From: Elmis aenea
Taxonomy: Eukaryota; Arthropoda; Insecta; Coleoptera; Elmidae
Assembly: GCA_947652605.1 (NCBI GenBank)
Contig: OX393577.1
Coordinates: 6,014,868 to 6,078,867, forward strand
Reading direction: 5' to 3'
Length of the DNA stretch: 64,000 nt
Under the pieces are notes generated by a model. It made no database searches. It was not told the DNA's origin and worked only from the letters and a program-made list of their open reading frames with translations. This document shows, in pieces, positions 23,823 to 35,272 of the stretch. The position numbers and the translations under genes are program-made. Position 1 is the stretch's first letter. Each line of letters opens with the position of its first letter.

Positions 23823-25854
23823 TAATACAACCCATCAAACTGTAAAAAATTTCAGCACAAATTGAAAGGACGGATTGTTTCTAATAGTTGAAAAATTTCG
23901 TTTTTTTGCGATCTAATATGAATTATAATCAACATACCTACTTAATGACGAATGCTTGAATTATTTGAGTTATACATTTATGTTATACAGGGTGTCCCAA
24001 ATTCGAATAAATGCATAGGGATCTCGCTTATCTTAATGGGGGACGTCTGGTCACTTTAAATACGGAAACAATTTGAAATCTAATCCAGACACGTAAACAA
24101 AACACGTGGGACGGCATTTTTTATGAAATTATTGTGAAAGTTTAAGTTTTGTTTCTGTATTAATAGAAAGCTTTAATAATTAATTGATCAGCAATGTCAT
24201 AGGACACACTGACGTTAATGAGCACTGTAAACAGAGATTAGAGTCGGTTCCATGTTCCATGTGTTTAATTTGTAGCCGCTAAATGACTACACGTGTAGCC
24301 ATAAATACCAGGTCGGCGACGGGATGATGGATAGCTTTGGGTTCCTCAAGACAAATTCACCTTAAGTAAATGACAAAACGCCTTAACTGTCGTTTACATC
24401 GGTTTATCGTGTATGTTACTGTAAAAGCCCGAAACTTGGTATTTCTTAGGTTTTACCGGTAAATTTATCATAGTGAAGTGGTAAAAGTTCATTATTTATT
24501 GTTAAAAAAAGCTTTAACCGACTTTTAACCTGACCCTATATTACTGACCAAATGAAGGAGGGTCAGGCTAAAGCTTAACTACAGCTTTTTTTAAATAAAA
24601 ACAAACGTAAAAGCCTAAAATGGAAGCGTTTACAAGCTTTTTTTCGGATTCTTACATTACAAATACGTCGACTTTACTAATTAAACGTCCAACTGAACGA
24701 AAAGATCAGATATCAGATAATAAATCTATCTCCTTTTACCCAATAAGTCTATGCCGTTCAAAGTTAAAATAATACTGCTATTTGATTTAGTATGTTTTCA
24801 TTTAAAAAATTACACTACATATAAAATGTATCGAAAACATAGCGGTACTTAAAAATTTAGCGTAAGGCTATATGATGTAAAATAGCCATTTTAGCCGATT
24901 AATCGCTTTTTATTACATTTAATTATGTCAGTAGATTGGACTATGTAAATATCTACTTAAAATTTTTGGGTACCTGTATTAGTTTAAACAAAGTTTTATA
25001 CAAGAAGAATGAAATGACTAAATTAAATTAGATCTCTAAAATTTCAAAACAAAACAATTAGGCTCCTGTTAAAAGTAATTGCCAAAATCAACTATAATTA
25101 ATCGAACGTATAATTAAAAGTTGTTTTTTGAGATAAACATTTTCTCTGGCATACCCTGTATACGTTTTGGTTTTAAGATTAACTTTGAGATGGGTAATTT
25201 ATTTTGCACGCGCGCTTCAATATGTACAGCGCGGTTCTAAATCAATTTCTCTATCGACGATGGTTTACCATAACGTATGTGATGGAAAAACACTTCTGCA
25301 AGCGCCGCTAGTGATGTTCACACTAGGGTGGAATAACAAATAGGCACACTTGTATATAATATGCACATCACACGCTGTTCGGAGATGGGGCTGAATTGTT
25401 AAAAATCAATTCAAAAACACATTGATCGCAGGAAATTTTGCAGGGCTCATTTTAAAATTTGTGAATGTTAATAACCTACCATAACTGTGATATTTTAAAC
25501 ACGTCAAGGCTATAAAAATTATGGCATTTGCCAAAATAAGCTACCTCATTTCAAAAACAACAATAGCGCAGCCAAAATAAACACGGTTTTCATCAAAGCG
25601 AACGTAAAATGAATAATTGTAACGACAGACGGAAGTTACGGTATTTTATAGTCTGCTGACGTTTAAGTTTTTCAACAAAATATATTCACGTAACAAATTA
25701 TGTCAGCTATTTTGATGTAATCTATTTAAATCAAAAAGTACATTGAACAGATTAATAAATTTATACAACGAATGTACTATACGTTATACCCAAATTTTAT
25801 TTACAAAAATTCGCGATAGGTTTGAAAACAGGTATTTTTAAAGTAATGAAATCC
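23823..25854. other. Gene-free DNA with one small hairpin
   Basis: No exon recognised. At 24505-24592 arms of about 30 bases (AAAAAAGCTTTAACC... and ...AGCTTAACTACAGCTTTTTT) form an imperfect hairpin around GACCAAATGAAGGAGGGTC. A lone CAGGGTGTCCC terminus at about 23993 has no partner, and CCCTGTATAC near 25153 is not its inverse. Otherwise nothing. Confidence 0.4.
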
Positions 25855-25857
25855 TAT

Positions 25858-26285
25858 TATTATTTCCACGGAGGTGGTCCCCTTTCGGGTTCCTGTACTG
25901 CGACCTATTGGTCTATTGTACCCTCTGGTGATGGTCCTTAAAGAAGTCCTGTGTTTTTGAAAAACAGCATTTTCTTCAAAGGTATTTTCTTAACTCTGCT
26001 TAGTTGGCTTTTACCATCCCCAGAGGTCTTCGCTGATAGTGTGTGAATCCTTCACACTGCATATTATGTGAACATGCCCTGCATAAATCGGTGTCTGAGA
26101 GCCCTAATATGTAGAAGTGTTTGTTTAGCCCACAGTGTCCTGTGACGAGTCCTATTGCTGCTCTGTTTCTACTCTGCTCATCCTGAACATTTTTTCTGTC
26201 TGATCTTTTGAGATCATTGACAGGATAACTTTAGAATGGGCGTGTCCTGCAGCTTTTCTAATGAGCCTTATGCCCCTGTATTAAA
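25858..26285 (-). mobile_element. 3' end of an I/R1-type LINE (RNase H-distal region)
   Basis: Read on the minus strand, a broken frame gives GHCGLNKHFYILGLSDTDL followed by CRACSH. This matches the V(T)GHCGLN+HL...G.......C..C pattern that follows the reverse transcriptase in I-, R1- and related non-LTR elements. The minus-strand 3' end is an ATAATAATAGG tract near 25858. Stops interrupt all frames. It is a different family from the RTE-like copies in this window. Confidence 0.6.
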
Positions 26286-26484
26286 ATGACATTAAGACAT
26301 GAAATCCTAGATATAGTAATAAACATGTTTTATGATCTCAATCTCATGCAGGAATGAGGATGGCTACAGTATTGTAGAAGAACGTGTTTTGGGGATGTTC
26401 AGTATCAACCTAGTTAAGTCTAGGACAAATTTCGCTTGAATAGGTGTCTCTAGGTCAGCGTTATTTAAAATATGAGAAAGAAAC

Positions 26485-28290
26485 GATATATGTATATATA
26501 TATAATCAAATTCCCTTCTACGCGTAGGTATAGGGAGGTGTGCACATCTATGTATTGTACATGAATTTTCGCCACTGTTTTTTGTTCTGTGCCATTTCTT
26601 TCGCTTCGCACCACGATTTTCCCTTCTTCTCCAAAGTTTTTGCTACTGCCTTTTCCCATGTTTCTCTCGGTCTTCCTCTTTTCCTCCTTGTTTGTATTCT
26701 TGCTTCCCACACTCTCTTTACCTGTCTTCTTGTGTCCATTCTTTGTAGATGCCCCACCAGCTCAGTTGCCTAGTTTCTATGAATTTCAGAATAGATTCTA
26801 CTTCCAGTTCATTTCTAATCTGTTCATTTCGTATTTTGTCTTTTCTTGTTACGCCTCTTACTCTTCTTAAAAATTTCATTTCAGTCGCTTGTATTTTACT
26901 TTTTTGGCTCGATGTTAATGCCCATGACTCGCACCCAAATGTCAAAATTGGTCTATACACGCTCATTTTTGTTTTTTTGGTGACTTCTTGTTTATTTATA
27001 AAGGTTTTGTCTATGGCGTAAAAGGTTTTTATTGCCTTTTCGATCCTCTTATTTATTTCTAATTCTTGTTGTCCTGAATTTTCAATTGTTACACCGAGGT
27101 AGTCAAAATATTGTAAGGTTTCTATTTTTTCTCCTTCAATTTCTATGCTTATATTCTCATTTTCTTCGTTTATCGTCATCACTTTTGTTTTCTTGTGATT
27201 AATTTCCATTCCATTCTCTTCCAGTACGTCTTTCCAAATTTTTATATTGGTTTTTAGGTTCCTTTCATTCTTAGCCATAATCACTATATCGTCTGCGAAC
27301 GCACATTCTGATACTTCGACTTTCTGTAAATTTTTGTTTCCTACTAATAAACTCTTAACATTTCGTTTGCATTTTTTAATTATACTGTCCATAAAAATCG
27401 TAAACAATATGGGGCTCATACCTCCTCCTTGTCTTAATCCATCTTCTGTCTTGAAAGAATCCGATTTCATGTTTTTTGTTGCCACATAATTTATTGTTGT
27501 CTTATACAAGCAGCAAAAATTTTTTTTTAGTTTGGTATCTATCTTTCTTTCTTCAAGGATCTCCCACACTTTTTGTCTAGATACTTTATCGAATGCTTTT
27601 TGCAAGTCTATAAATGCGAAGTATGCTTTTTCTCTTTTTAGTTGTGTTTTAGTTATAATCTGTTTAATTGTGAATATATGATCTTGCACACTCCTACCTT
27701 TTCTAAATCCACTTTGTGATTCTGTTAATGTCTCATCTAATATATTTGTTAGCTTCTGTGCTAGTATTTGTTCGTACAATTTTAGTGCTGTGCTGAGAAG
27801 CATTATGCCTCTGTAATTATTGCAATCTTTGTTATCCCCCTTCTTAAATATAGGCAGTATCATCCCAATCTCCCAGTCTTTCGGTATTATTTCTTCTGAC
27901 CATGCCTTGTTCATGACTTCTAATAGTAAAAGTGTTCCTTTGAGTCCCATATTTTTCATCATTTCGCTTGTTATTCTGTCATGTCCTGGCGTTTTCCCGT
28001 TTTTTAATTTCTTTAATCCTTGTTGTAGTTCCTCTAATGTTATGCCGTCTTCTTGTTCTTCTTTATTGATTTTTGTCTGCTCTTTTCTTTCATTGTGTGG
28101 TGTCAAATCTTCATTGTTTGTATTCAATAATTCTTCAAAGTATTCTTTCCATCTTTCCATTATTTCTTTTTCGTCTGTTAGGGTATTTCCTGCTTTATCA
28201 TTAATAGTTATTATTTGGGGTTTACGATCTGATCTTAGATTTTTCAGTATTTTATAAAATAGTTTCTGATTTCCCTTACTGAAAGAAACG
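26485..28290 (-). mobile_element. 5'-truncated RTE-like LINE with nearly intact reverse transcriptase
   Basis: The main frame (28160-26718, extending in frame upstream to about 28285 with FSKGNQKLFYKILKNLR) encodes WKEYFEELLN, GKTPGHDRI, LPIFKKGDNKDCNNYRGI, SQSGFRKGRS, YFAFIDLQKAFD, GLRQGGGMSPILFTIFMD, the catalytic CAFADDIVIMAK, then FDYLGVTIEN and CESWALTSSQ...EMKFLRRVRGVTRKD. A one-base frameshift near 26745 separates this from the end piece GHLQRMDTRRQ...RKRGRPRETWEKAV (26757-26548). A TATATA tract at about 26480-26510 marks the 3' end. The RT motif order is complete, but the endonuclease domain is absent and the frameshift makes the copy inactive. The clade is inferred from motif wording, not from a tree. 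Confidence 0.88.
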
Positions 28291-30514
28291 ATACCATCCC
28301 TATAAACCCTATAAACAGATCCTTTCTGTTGATAAAAAAAGTATTAATGCATTAACTTGGGAAGGAGTCCAATTTCGTGTCAGAATCCCGGGATAAGCAA
28401 AAATGGCCAAATGAGAAAGCCGAGTGCACTCATGATCACAAAACTTTGATTGGATAAAACACTTTTTATATATCACATATCGAAGCTTTAAAATACCAAC
28501 ATTTTTGCTCCAAGCTTTTTACAAAACAGAATAAATATTGAGGTAAAATATTTTTTAATAAAATTATTACACTTTAGCACCTGCATTGCCAATTGAATTA
28601 ATTATTCAATAAACAAAAAATTATCACTCGCATTTTTAAATGCAATGCTTTTGTACCGTTGAGTATTATGATAAATTAAATCCATAAGTTTACTCTCAAT
28701 ATACGTTTATTTAAATCGCCGGTTTTTATTTGTAATTTTACATGCACATTACCATATATGCGCAGTATCCGTACATGTATGGCTGAACGGAGATACAGGC
28801 AAAACAGTTTCGGTTTTCAAACCAAAACATAAAGCTTTTCTACATTTATGTTATTGTTTCAGTTAAAGTTTTGAATAAAAATGAATGTATTTACGTACCT
28901 ACACATACATGAATATACTGAAAAGCGTCAGGTGACTGATTAAAAATAATTGATGAAAACTGTCACGTGAAACAATTTTTTAAGTTTGAAATTTCTTTGT
29001 AACTTGGTTGTAATCGCGATTTTTTCCAATCTTAGTGAAGAAAGTTAGCATGGCAATGTTTTGCTTTAAAATCGAGCCAGCAAGTTCTGCTATAACGGTT
29101 GGCAGATTTAAAAACAAAGTAAATTTGGAGGTAGAAAAATACAAAGTTAAAAAAATATGGTCCGTAAAATGGTCTGATATTTTGGTTTCCAAAAAAATGC
29201 AGCTACAGTCGTTTTGTCACAATTTCGTTGTAAAATATAGGGACAATTTGTTTCCCACATTAGTATTTTAACGATGAAAATATTTAAAATCTTTGTCTTT
29301 TTTTAAATTCTTCTGGTCAGTTTGGAGTAAGTCTTTAGACATTAGTTCTTAAAAACAAAAGCTCTAGAAACATCTGAATAACTTTTGTTTCATTGGATAG
29401 CACTTTTATACCTTCCAATGTAGAACTTATCAATGTTGGTTTCCAATATGCAGATATAGTCTATTTCTTTTAAAACTGCTCACAGCGGATTATAAAGAGG
29501 CAGAACTAAAGGAAACAAATGCACAATCTCCGTCTCTTTCTTTAAATATTATTTGTGTTTACAATTCAGTCTACGCCAATGAAAGTTGTAATCTAATTGA
29601 AGGCGGATTCATGAAGATTATTGCAAGCAGTCGAAATTTGATCCCTAATTATAGGTTCAATAAGATTTAATTTGGGTTCTTAGGTAAAAGAAAATTAATA
29701 TCTGTATCAGTGTTTCCCAAAAGTTTTTGCTTGAAAACAATTATAATTTAAAATCTATTATAGCGTAGATAAGGTAATAAGCTTTTAGCGAGAACTTGTT
29801 TAGAACTGCAGCATTATGGTCATTATGCTCAAAGAAAAGCAATTGGGAAGATGTGGTATATGATTATAATTTTAGGTGTTGTGCCATACAAATCATTTAA
29901 GTTTTATAATCCAAGATTGTGTATGTACTTGGGTTGTTCTAACTGCTTAAGCCGATATGGGAATTTTTATTTGAAATATAGTATAGGTACCTACTTATAA
30001 TAAACGCATATAGAACAGTAATAAATTTTCATGTTTTTTTAATATAAAACTTTGGAGACGAATCGTTGATAGATTTTCATTTGTTATAGAATTCCTCAAT
30101 TAAACAATTTAGGTGTGAAACATGTATGAGCTGTTCAAACAACAGCTGGGTTACGTCAATGCAAATGCCTTAGCTAAAATTAAATTACTGTATGTCAGAC
30201 GAACTGGATGGATGACACAGGGCGAGGTATATTTAACCTCTACCAGCCAAAAATAACAATTTGTTTTTTTGCAGCCCATTTGCGTTAAAAACAACGTACA
30301 CAAAAAAATATATATATCACACTATTTTTTGTTGTTTCTCATGTATGACAATTTTCGTTTGAATGTTTTCTAAATTTGTTTAGAAAAATTTTGCGATTAA
30401 ATAAAAATTATCAACGAGAATATAATTTGCTAAAAATGAATTGTATGTTGTTGTGTTATATTTTTTACTTTATTAAAAAAAAAACTATTTTATTATGAAT
30501 AGCATCATAATCTG
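28291..30514. other. Gene-free DNA
   Basis: AT-rich sequence with short frames only (28980-29271 on both strands, no domain). No repeat partner recognised. Confidence 0.4.
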
Positions 30515-31240
30515 AAACTCTACACCTGGAATTGGAAAAAATTTATATGAAAATAAATACCGAAAAAACTAAAACTATGATCGTTACAACAGAGAACAAA
30601 GGGCATAACATCACTTTAAATGGGCTTAGATTGAAACAGGTAGAAAGCTTTTAATATTCAGGAGAGATCATAGAAAAAAATGGAGGAATGGACAAGGAAA
30701 TAAGCGAAAGGACAGGAAATGTGGGAGGAATATTCAACAGTTTAAGAACAACATTTTTTTGGAAACAGAGAAGTCCCAAAACGAACAAAAGTGGAAGTGG
30801 TCAAAAAGGTAGTAAATCCGGCTCTTTTATACGGAAGTGAAACGTGGCAACTCACAAATAAAAATAGCAGCCGAGTGAATGCAGCAGAAATTGCATTTCT
30901 AAGAAAAATCCAAGGAAAAACCAAAAAAGATCAGAAACGAAACTTATAGAGAACAATTAAAGATAAAATCAGTTGAAACAAAAATACAAGAATTGTTGGG
31001 TCACATTTATAGGATGAAAGAAGAAAGGTTAACCGTATAAAGCAAGATCACAGGAAAAAAGGTAGACCGAGAAAAACCTGGCAAGACGAAGTTAAAAAAG
31101 CAGCAGCGGATAGAAACATCAAATGGAAAGACATAAAAAAGCTAGCACAAGACAGAAAAACATGGAAAAAAGTCAGCATAACACAACTCAACAGTCCTAA
31201 ACCTAACAGTAGAAGGACTCATGACTAAATAAATAAGTAT
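30515..31240 (+). mobile_element. 5'-truncated LINE (family B, copy 3)
   Basis: Starts abruptly in the post-palm region (homologous to about 20672 of copy 2) and follows it to the shared 3' end at CCTAACAGTAGAAGGACTCA. It encodes, with frameshifts, the KTKTMIVTTENKG, YGSETW and RPRKTWQDEV segments. Because it begins at a different point but ends at the same place as copies 1 and 2, it fits target-primed 5' truncation. Confidence 0.8.
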
Positions 31241-31523
31241 GATAAGATGCAATAGTTTTAATGTAGAGAATTAATATGTCAAACAGTCTTCACTCGATGT
31301 TATTTACGCCTGCGTTTAGATTTTAAATAGATAAATGTAGATCACGTAACATAAACAAACTTCGCCAATCGTTTGTGATATATTTAATGGATTCACTTAC
31401 TAGTTTAAGTACTCCAAAGTGTATGAAATGTTTAAATAAAGCTGTCACGGTTATAATTTAATTGCGACAATTTTTCATGTACCCTAAATATATACAAATA
31501 CAAATGAATATTTTATGTTGCAG

Positions 31524-31590
31524 TAATGGTCCAAGAGAAATAAGTGGCATAAAAGAGGCTCAATATGGCGGTATCGACCAATCCGAATAA
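31524..31590 (+). other. Candidate short terminal exon, unrecognised
   Basis: A splice-acceptor-like TTTTATGTTGCAG ends at 31522. The next 66 bases contain a 21-codon open frame (NGPREISGIKEAQYGGIDQS..., stop at about 31588) followed by unusually GC-rich DNA to about 31790. The peptide looks protein-like but I recognise no family. The overlapping minus-strand frame 31560-31763 is equally unassigned. Weak evidence. Confidence 0.15.
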
Positions 31591-32454
31591 AGCTCTAACA
31601 ATGCCAGGGCAGAGCCAGGGACTCCTGTTCCACTTCGCGCGGCAGCCTGTGTCAATATTATTATAGCGCCCCTCGTCCAGTTCTGCTCAACACCATTGTC
31701 CATTATTAGATAGAAATTCGGATTTTGTACTGCACGTACCACATCTGTTGCTCTAACGTACACGAGACGAAGAAGCTATGGACATTCATGACGTGTAATG
31801 AAAAGTTTGTTAATAATTTATATTGTACGTTCCTGACACGTACCGATCTCGGTTTCTCTAATGAATTTCTTTTAAATTGTAATGATAAAAGAGTAATTTG
31901 GTAATGTGCTGTCAGAAATAATCAGTCGATGTTTGAGGAGAAGAAGTGATTTGATGTCATTTAAGTTACTGGACGTTTAGTTGATGTGTTTTAGTCGAAA
32001 AAGTTGTTGAATTACAATGAAACAACATTTTTGTAAAATAAAAACTAAATATTCAAGCCCATTAAGAAGTTAAGCAAAAATGAAATTATCTACCTGATTA
32101 AAAAATGAATCTTAACACTATGTAACTAAACGCTTTCTGCTTCTTTTGGGAATAGTTTAAGAATGTACAAACTACTAGAAATTATCAAAGATTATCTATC
32201 AATACAATAAATTAATAGAATTTGGTTGTTGTTTTTATTACATAGTTCTTAACATAAATCGTGTATGATCTTTAGCAAAAAACAGATTGTTTTGTAGTGT
32301 TGTGATATGGACATTTTGGAACCTTCGGGAATCGAAAACGGGAAATTGCATTTCACGCGAATTCTCATGAATTCCCATACCATCTTTGTTATTTTATTTC
32401 CATAAAACGTCGGTAAAAAGTATTTAAAAAAATTATTGTTTTATTAGGTAGAGC

Positions 32455-32636
32455 TATGGGCGTCCACAGGGGGGTGGGGCAAACGGGGCACTAGCCCCCC
32501 CCCCTGGGATCCAGTAAAAATAGTATCTACTTGAAAAACAAAACATGAAAATTAAAAAATTAAATTAAAATTTATATATATTATTATTTGTCTCTATGCT
32601 TTGTCCCCCCTGGAAAATTTTCTGCGGACGCCCATG
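32455..32636 (+). mobile_element. hAT-like MITE (CATGGGC family), complete copy
   Basis: Begins (T)ATGGGCGTCCACAGGGG and ends CTGCGGACGCCCATG. The flanks GGTAGAGC (32447-32454) and AGTAGAGC (32637-32644) match at 7 of 8 positions, consistent with an aged 8-bp target duplication. The interior has a CCCCCCCCC run and GCAAACGGGGCACT. It is closely related to the copy at 57706-57863. No coding capacity. Confidence 0.75.
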
Positions 32637-32869
32637 AGTAGAGCTAAATTAGCTGGTCATATGAACATATGATAGTTGATGTTGGTGTCGTTTGTGCTTG
32701 TCCAGCCACGTTTTTTTTACCCTTAGGTGATCACCATGGTCTAGCTGGGTTTGAATGTATTTTTATCATGGAAAAAAAAACTCGTATATATATATATTTC
32801 ATGATATCCTCAACGAACATGTTTTAATGTATTTCTAAACAAAAAAAGTAATTAAAAATATTGGCGGTG

Positions 32870-33462
32870 TAAAGGGTTAGACATGCAAGGTCCTAAACTG
32901 TGCACCACTGGTCTGGCTGGACCAGTATATATTTTGTATATGATTCTTCAAGCTTTCTCAGTTACTATCTTTTTTTCGATTGTTTTGCTGTTCCTGAATC
33001 ACTATTTTAATAGTAATGAAAAAAATCTACATCTTTTTCCCCAAAAATATTTTTGTACCATCAAATATAACCGAGTTATTTACAATTTTAAATAAAAAAT
33101 CCAACTTTTTCACCAAATTCAATTATTTTAATGCTAATCTTTAGTGCTTCGTTAGTGCCTCTTTGCGCTTTAAGAAATTTTGAATTTCAATTAACCGTTC
33201 TTCCGTTATAAATAACTTTTTCACCAACAACATAAATGTTTTACGTGCATCAATGAGGAAACTTATATTAAGTAATGTACTGTTAAAATAAAACAATAAA
33301 ATACAATGCAATATTAAAATAACACAATAAAATACAATAAAAAAAACAAAAGAAAGGGTTTTTTTCGAGCAATTATTTAACTGAATCACACCATTTAGCC
33401 TATATAACATTACTGGTCCAGCCATATATGAAGTACAGAGGTGGTTTTCACACAAGGGTTAA
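32870..33462. repeat. Possible inverted-repeat element
   Basis: GGCTGGACCAGTA at about 32920 is repeated inverted as TACTGGTCCAGCC at about 33410, with partly related outer flanks (AAGGGTTAGAC on the left, CAAGGGTTAAAC on the right). A third related block, CCAGCCACG...ACCCTTAGGTG, lies at 32703. The interior is AT-rich. Family not recognised. Boundaries are uncertain. Confidence 0.35.
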
Positions 33463-33854
33463 ACGGGGGAGTTTTCCTTGGGACTTTTTCCGGTAGTGCT
33501 GACAAGGTAACTGTTGAATAGCGATATTTAGAGAAATTTTCCGAGAGATACATTGCAAGTAGTGCGTTTATTTCCATTGTGGTTTCTAATGGGTTCAAAA
33601 AGCAATTTTCTCAATTTCTGGGTTTTCCCGAATTTTTCAGGATTTGGGAAAGGATTATTGTACAAATTTCCGAGAACGAGTGGGAAACACTAAACCAAAT
33701 ATCGAGTATTTACATTTGAACTGGTAAATTGAAATATTCTAGGCAAAATTTGAAATTTCCAGAAAATTCTAAAGCGATCCAATCTGGCCTAAAAATTTCG
33801 TTATGTATGGTGAAAACAATATATAATCTGTGGTTACATACTACATCCTCAGTT

Positions 33855-34440
33855 GATTAGAAAGTCGTTTAAATGAACAAAATGGAGAAACAGAGTGTTC
33901 GAGTAATTTGCTGATATGAATAGGAATTACACTCTAATACCAACAAGGTAATCACAAAGATTAATTCTGCATTTGGCGAAGCACGATATAGCGCTTTTAT
34001 CAAAAATCGGAGAGAAGATATCAACCTCTTAAAAATTAAGATCGCGGTAGGCCAGCCACGCTCATCAAAAATGAAGAATAAAAAACAATAGCAGGAGAAA
34101 ATCCACATTAAATTATCCGTGAGCTTGCTGTAAGATTCGATTTCTTCACTTGAATATCATTTTTTGAACGGTTTAAGAGAGATATTTTCTAAATCGTTAA
34201 CTAATTTTTAATGAAAATGGGATTATTTACAATACTTTAAAGTGGCGAGGATCCCGGTTGTACGTCAAGAAGTCTCTGAAACATTTTCCCAAACCAAATG
34301 GCACTAAAAACAGTTATGATTATTGTTTGGTAGACAACAAAAGACCTTATTCACATGAAGTTTTTACGATCAAACCAGACTGTAAATTTGAAATGTACTG
34401 CTCAGAAGTGGAATGGCTTCATAAAAAGTAATTGAAAAAC
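33855..34440 (+). mobile_element. Degenerate mariner transposase remnant
   Basis: Broken plus-strand frames follow the mariner transposase order. They start with MEKQSVRVI and INSAFGEARYSAFIK (N-terminal DNA-binding region, family INAAFGE-like). Then come AVGQPRSSK (family linker GRP), SVSLL (LA..FG.S-like) and finally a C-terminal part with PK.MALKTVMIIVW and LIHMKFL, matching the family's K.VM..VWW...G.I...FL. Stops and frameshifts are numerous. No terminal repeats were found. It is a different copy from the one at 6.6 kb. Confidence 0.6.
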
Positions 34441-34639
34441 AACAGTACATCGTCAAAATATTATTTATTGTATAATTGTTTTAATTGAAATCTTTATTTC
34501 CCATTTTCTTCGTAATAACAAACAACCCAATAAGAGAGTTTTCAATAACTTAAGCCTCCTCTGTTTCCAAAAAGTCACCGATGTTCAAATTTGTAACATT
34601 ATTAAAATCGGACAAAACGCGCAGCAACAGAATTAAAAA

Positions 34640-34965
34640 AAAAACAGCCAAAATCTAAAAGGACAGCCGATCGAACAACACATCCAGGAGACACAATCAA
34701 GATGGCTGGGCCTTGTGTATAGAATGAAAGAATACAGGATGCCCATGAGATCATATGAGGCGCGGATGGGAGGAAAAAATCGAAAAGGAAGACCTAAAAA
34801 CCCTTGGAAGGAGGAAGCAGGGAAGCTGCCATAAACAGAGGGATCTAATGAAGTGGGGTTCAAAAGCTAAAAGGGGACAGAAAAGAATGGAAGGAAAAAT
34901 ATAAGAAGATGCCACGTACTTAAAACAGAAACAAAAGCCTCACACCTAACGGTAAAGTGGAAAAT
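34640..34965 (+). mobile_element. LINE 3'-end fragment
   Basis: Broken frames give HIQETQSRWLGLVYRM, MRSYEARMGGKNRKGRPK and NPWKEE, the C-terminal tail type of the RTE-like LINEs in this window (compare GHIYRM...RPRKTW). Sequence identity to family B is low, so it is probably another family. 5'-truncated. Confidence 0.6.
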
Positions 34966-35262
34966 GGAATATAATCATATTCACATTCATAGTATTTGTT
35001 TTTGGAGTGCTAAGATTACGGTCTAAAATTGTACAAAGACATAAAATCGTCAGGAGAGATCATTTTAATTTTTTTGTCTGACATTTGCCGTTCTGAAAGG
35101 TACATAACGTTATAATTTTGTAATTTTTGTTTTGATAACAGTAAATGTTTGTTAAGAAAAAATAAATTTATTTTTTATTACAATGTTTTACAATTCTTCT
35201 CTTTCTGTGCCCTGGCAATCAACAATTCATTAAGCTAGATTATATTACGTACTGATTTGTAC

Positions 35263-35268
35263 TTTATT
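35263..35268 (-). terminator. Polyadenylation signal of the GMC gene
   Basis: AATAAA on the minus strand begins only five bases after the TAG stop at 35275-35273, so the predicted 3' UTR is about 25-30 nt. A second AATAAA-like palindrome at about 35161-35172 could serve as an alternative. Confidence 0.5.
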
Positions 35269-35272
35269 AATT

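Noticed and set aside
23991..25165. CAGGGTGTCCC at 23993 and CCCTGTATAC at 25153 as the two ends of one element
   Set aside because: The sequences inside the two ends are not inverse copies of each other.
33141..33598. Minus-strand frames of 104 and 62 codons
   Set aside because: Biased F/L/I/K-rich composition from AT-rich DNA and overlap with a possible repeat; no domain.
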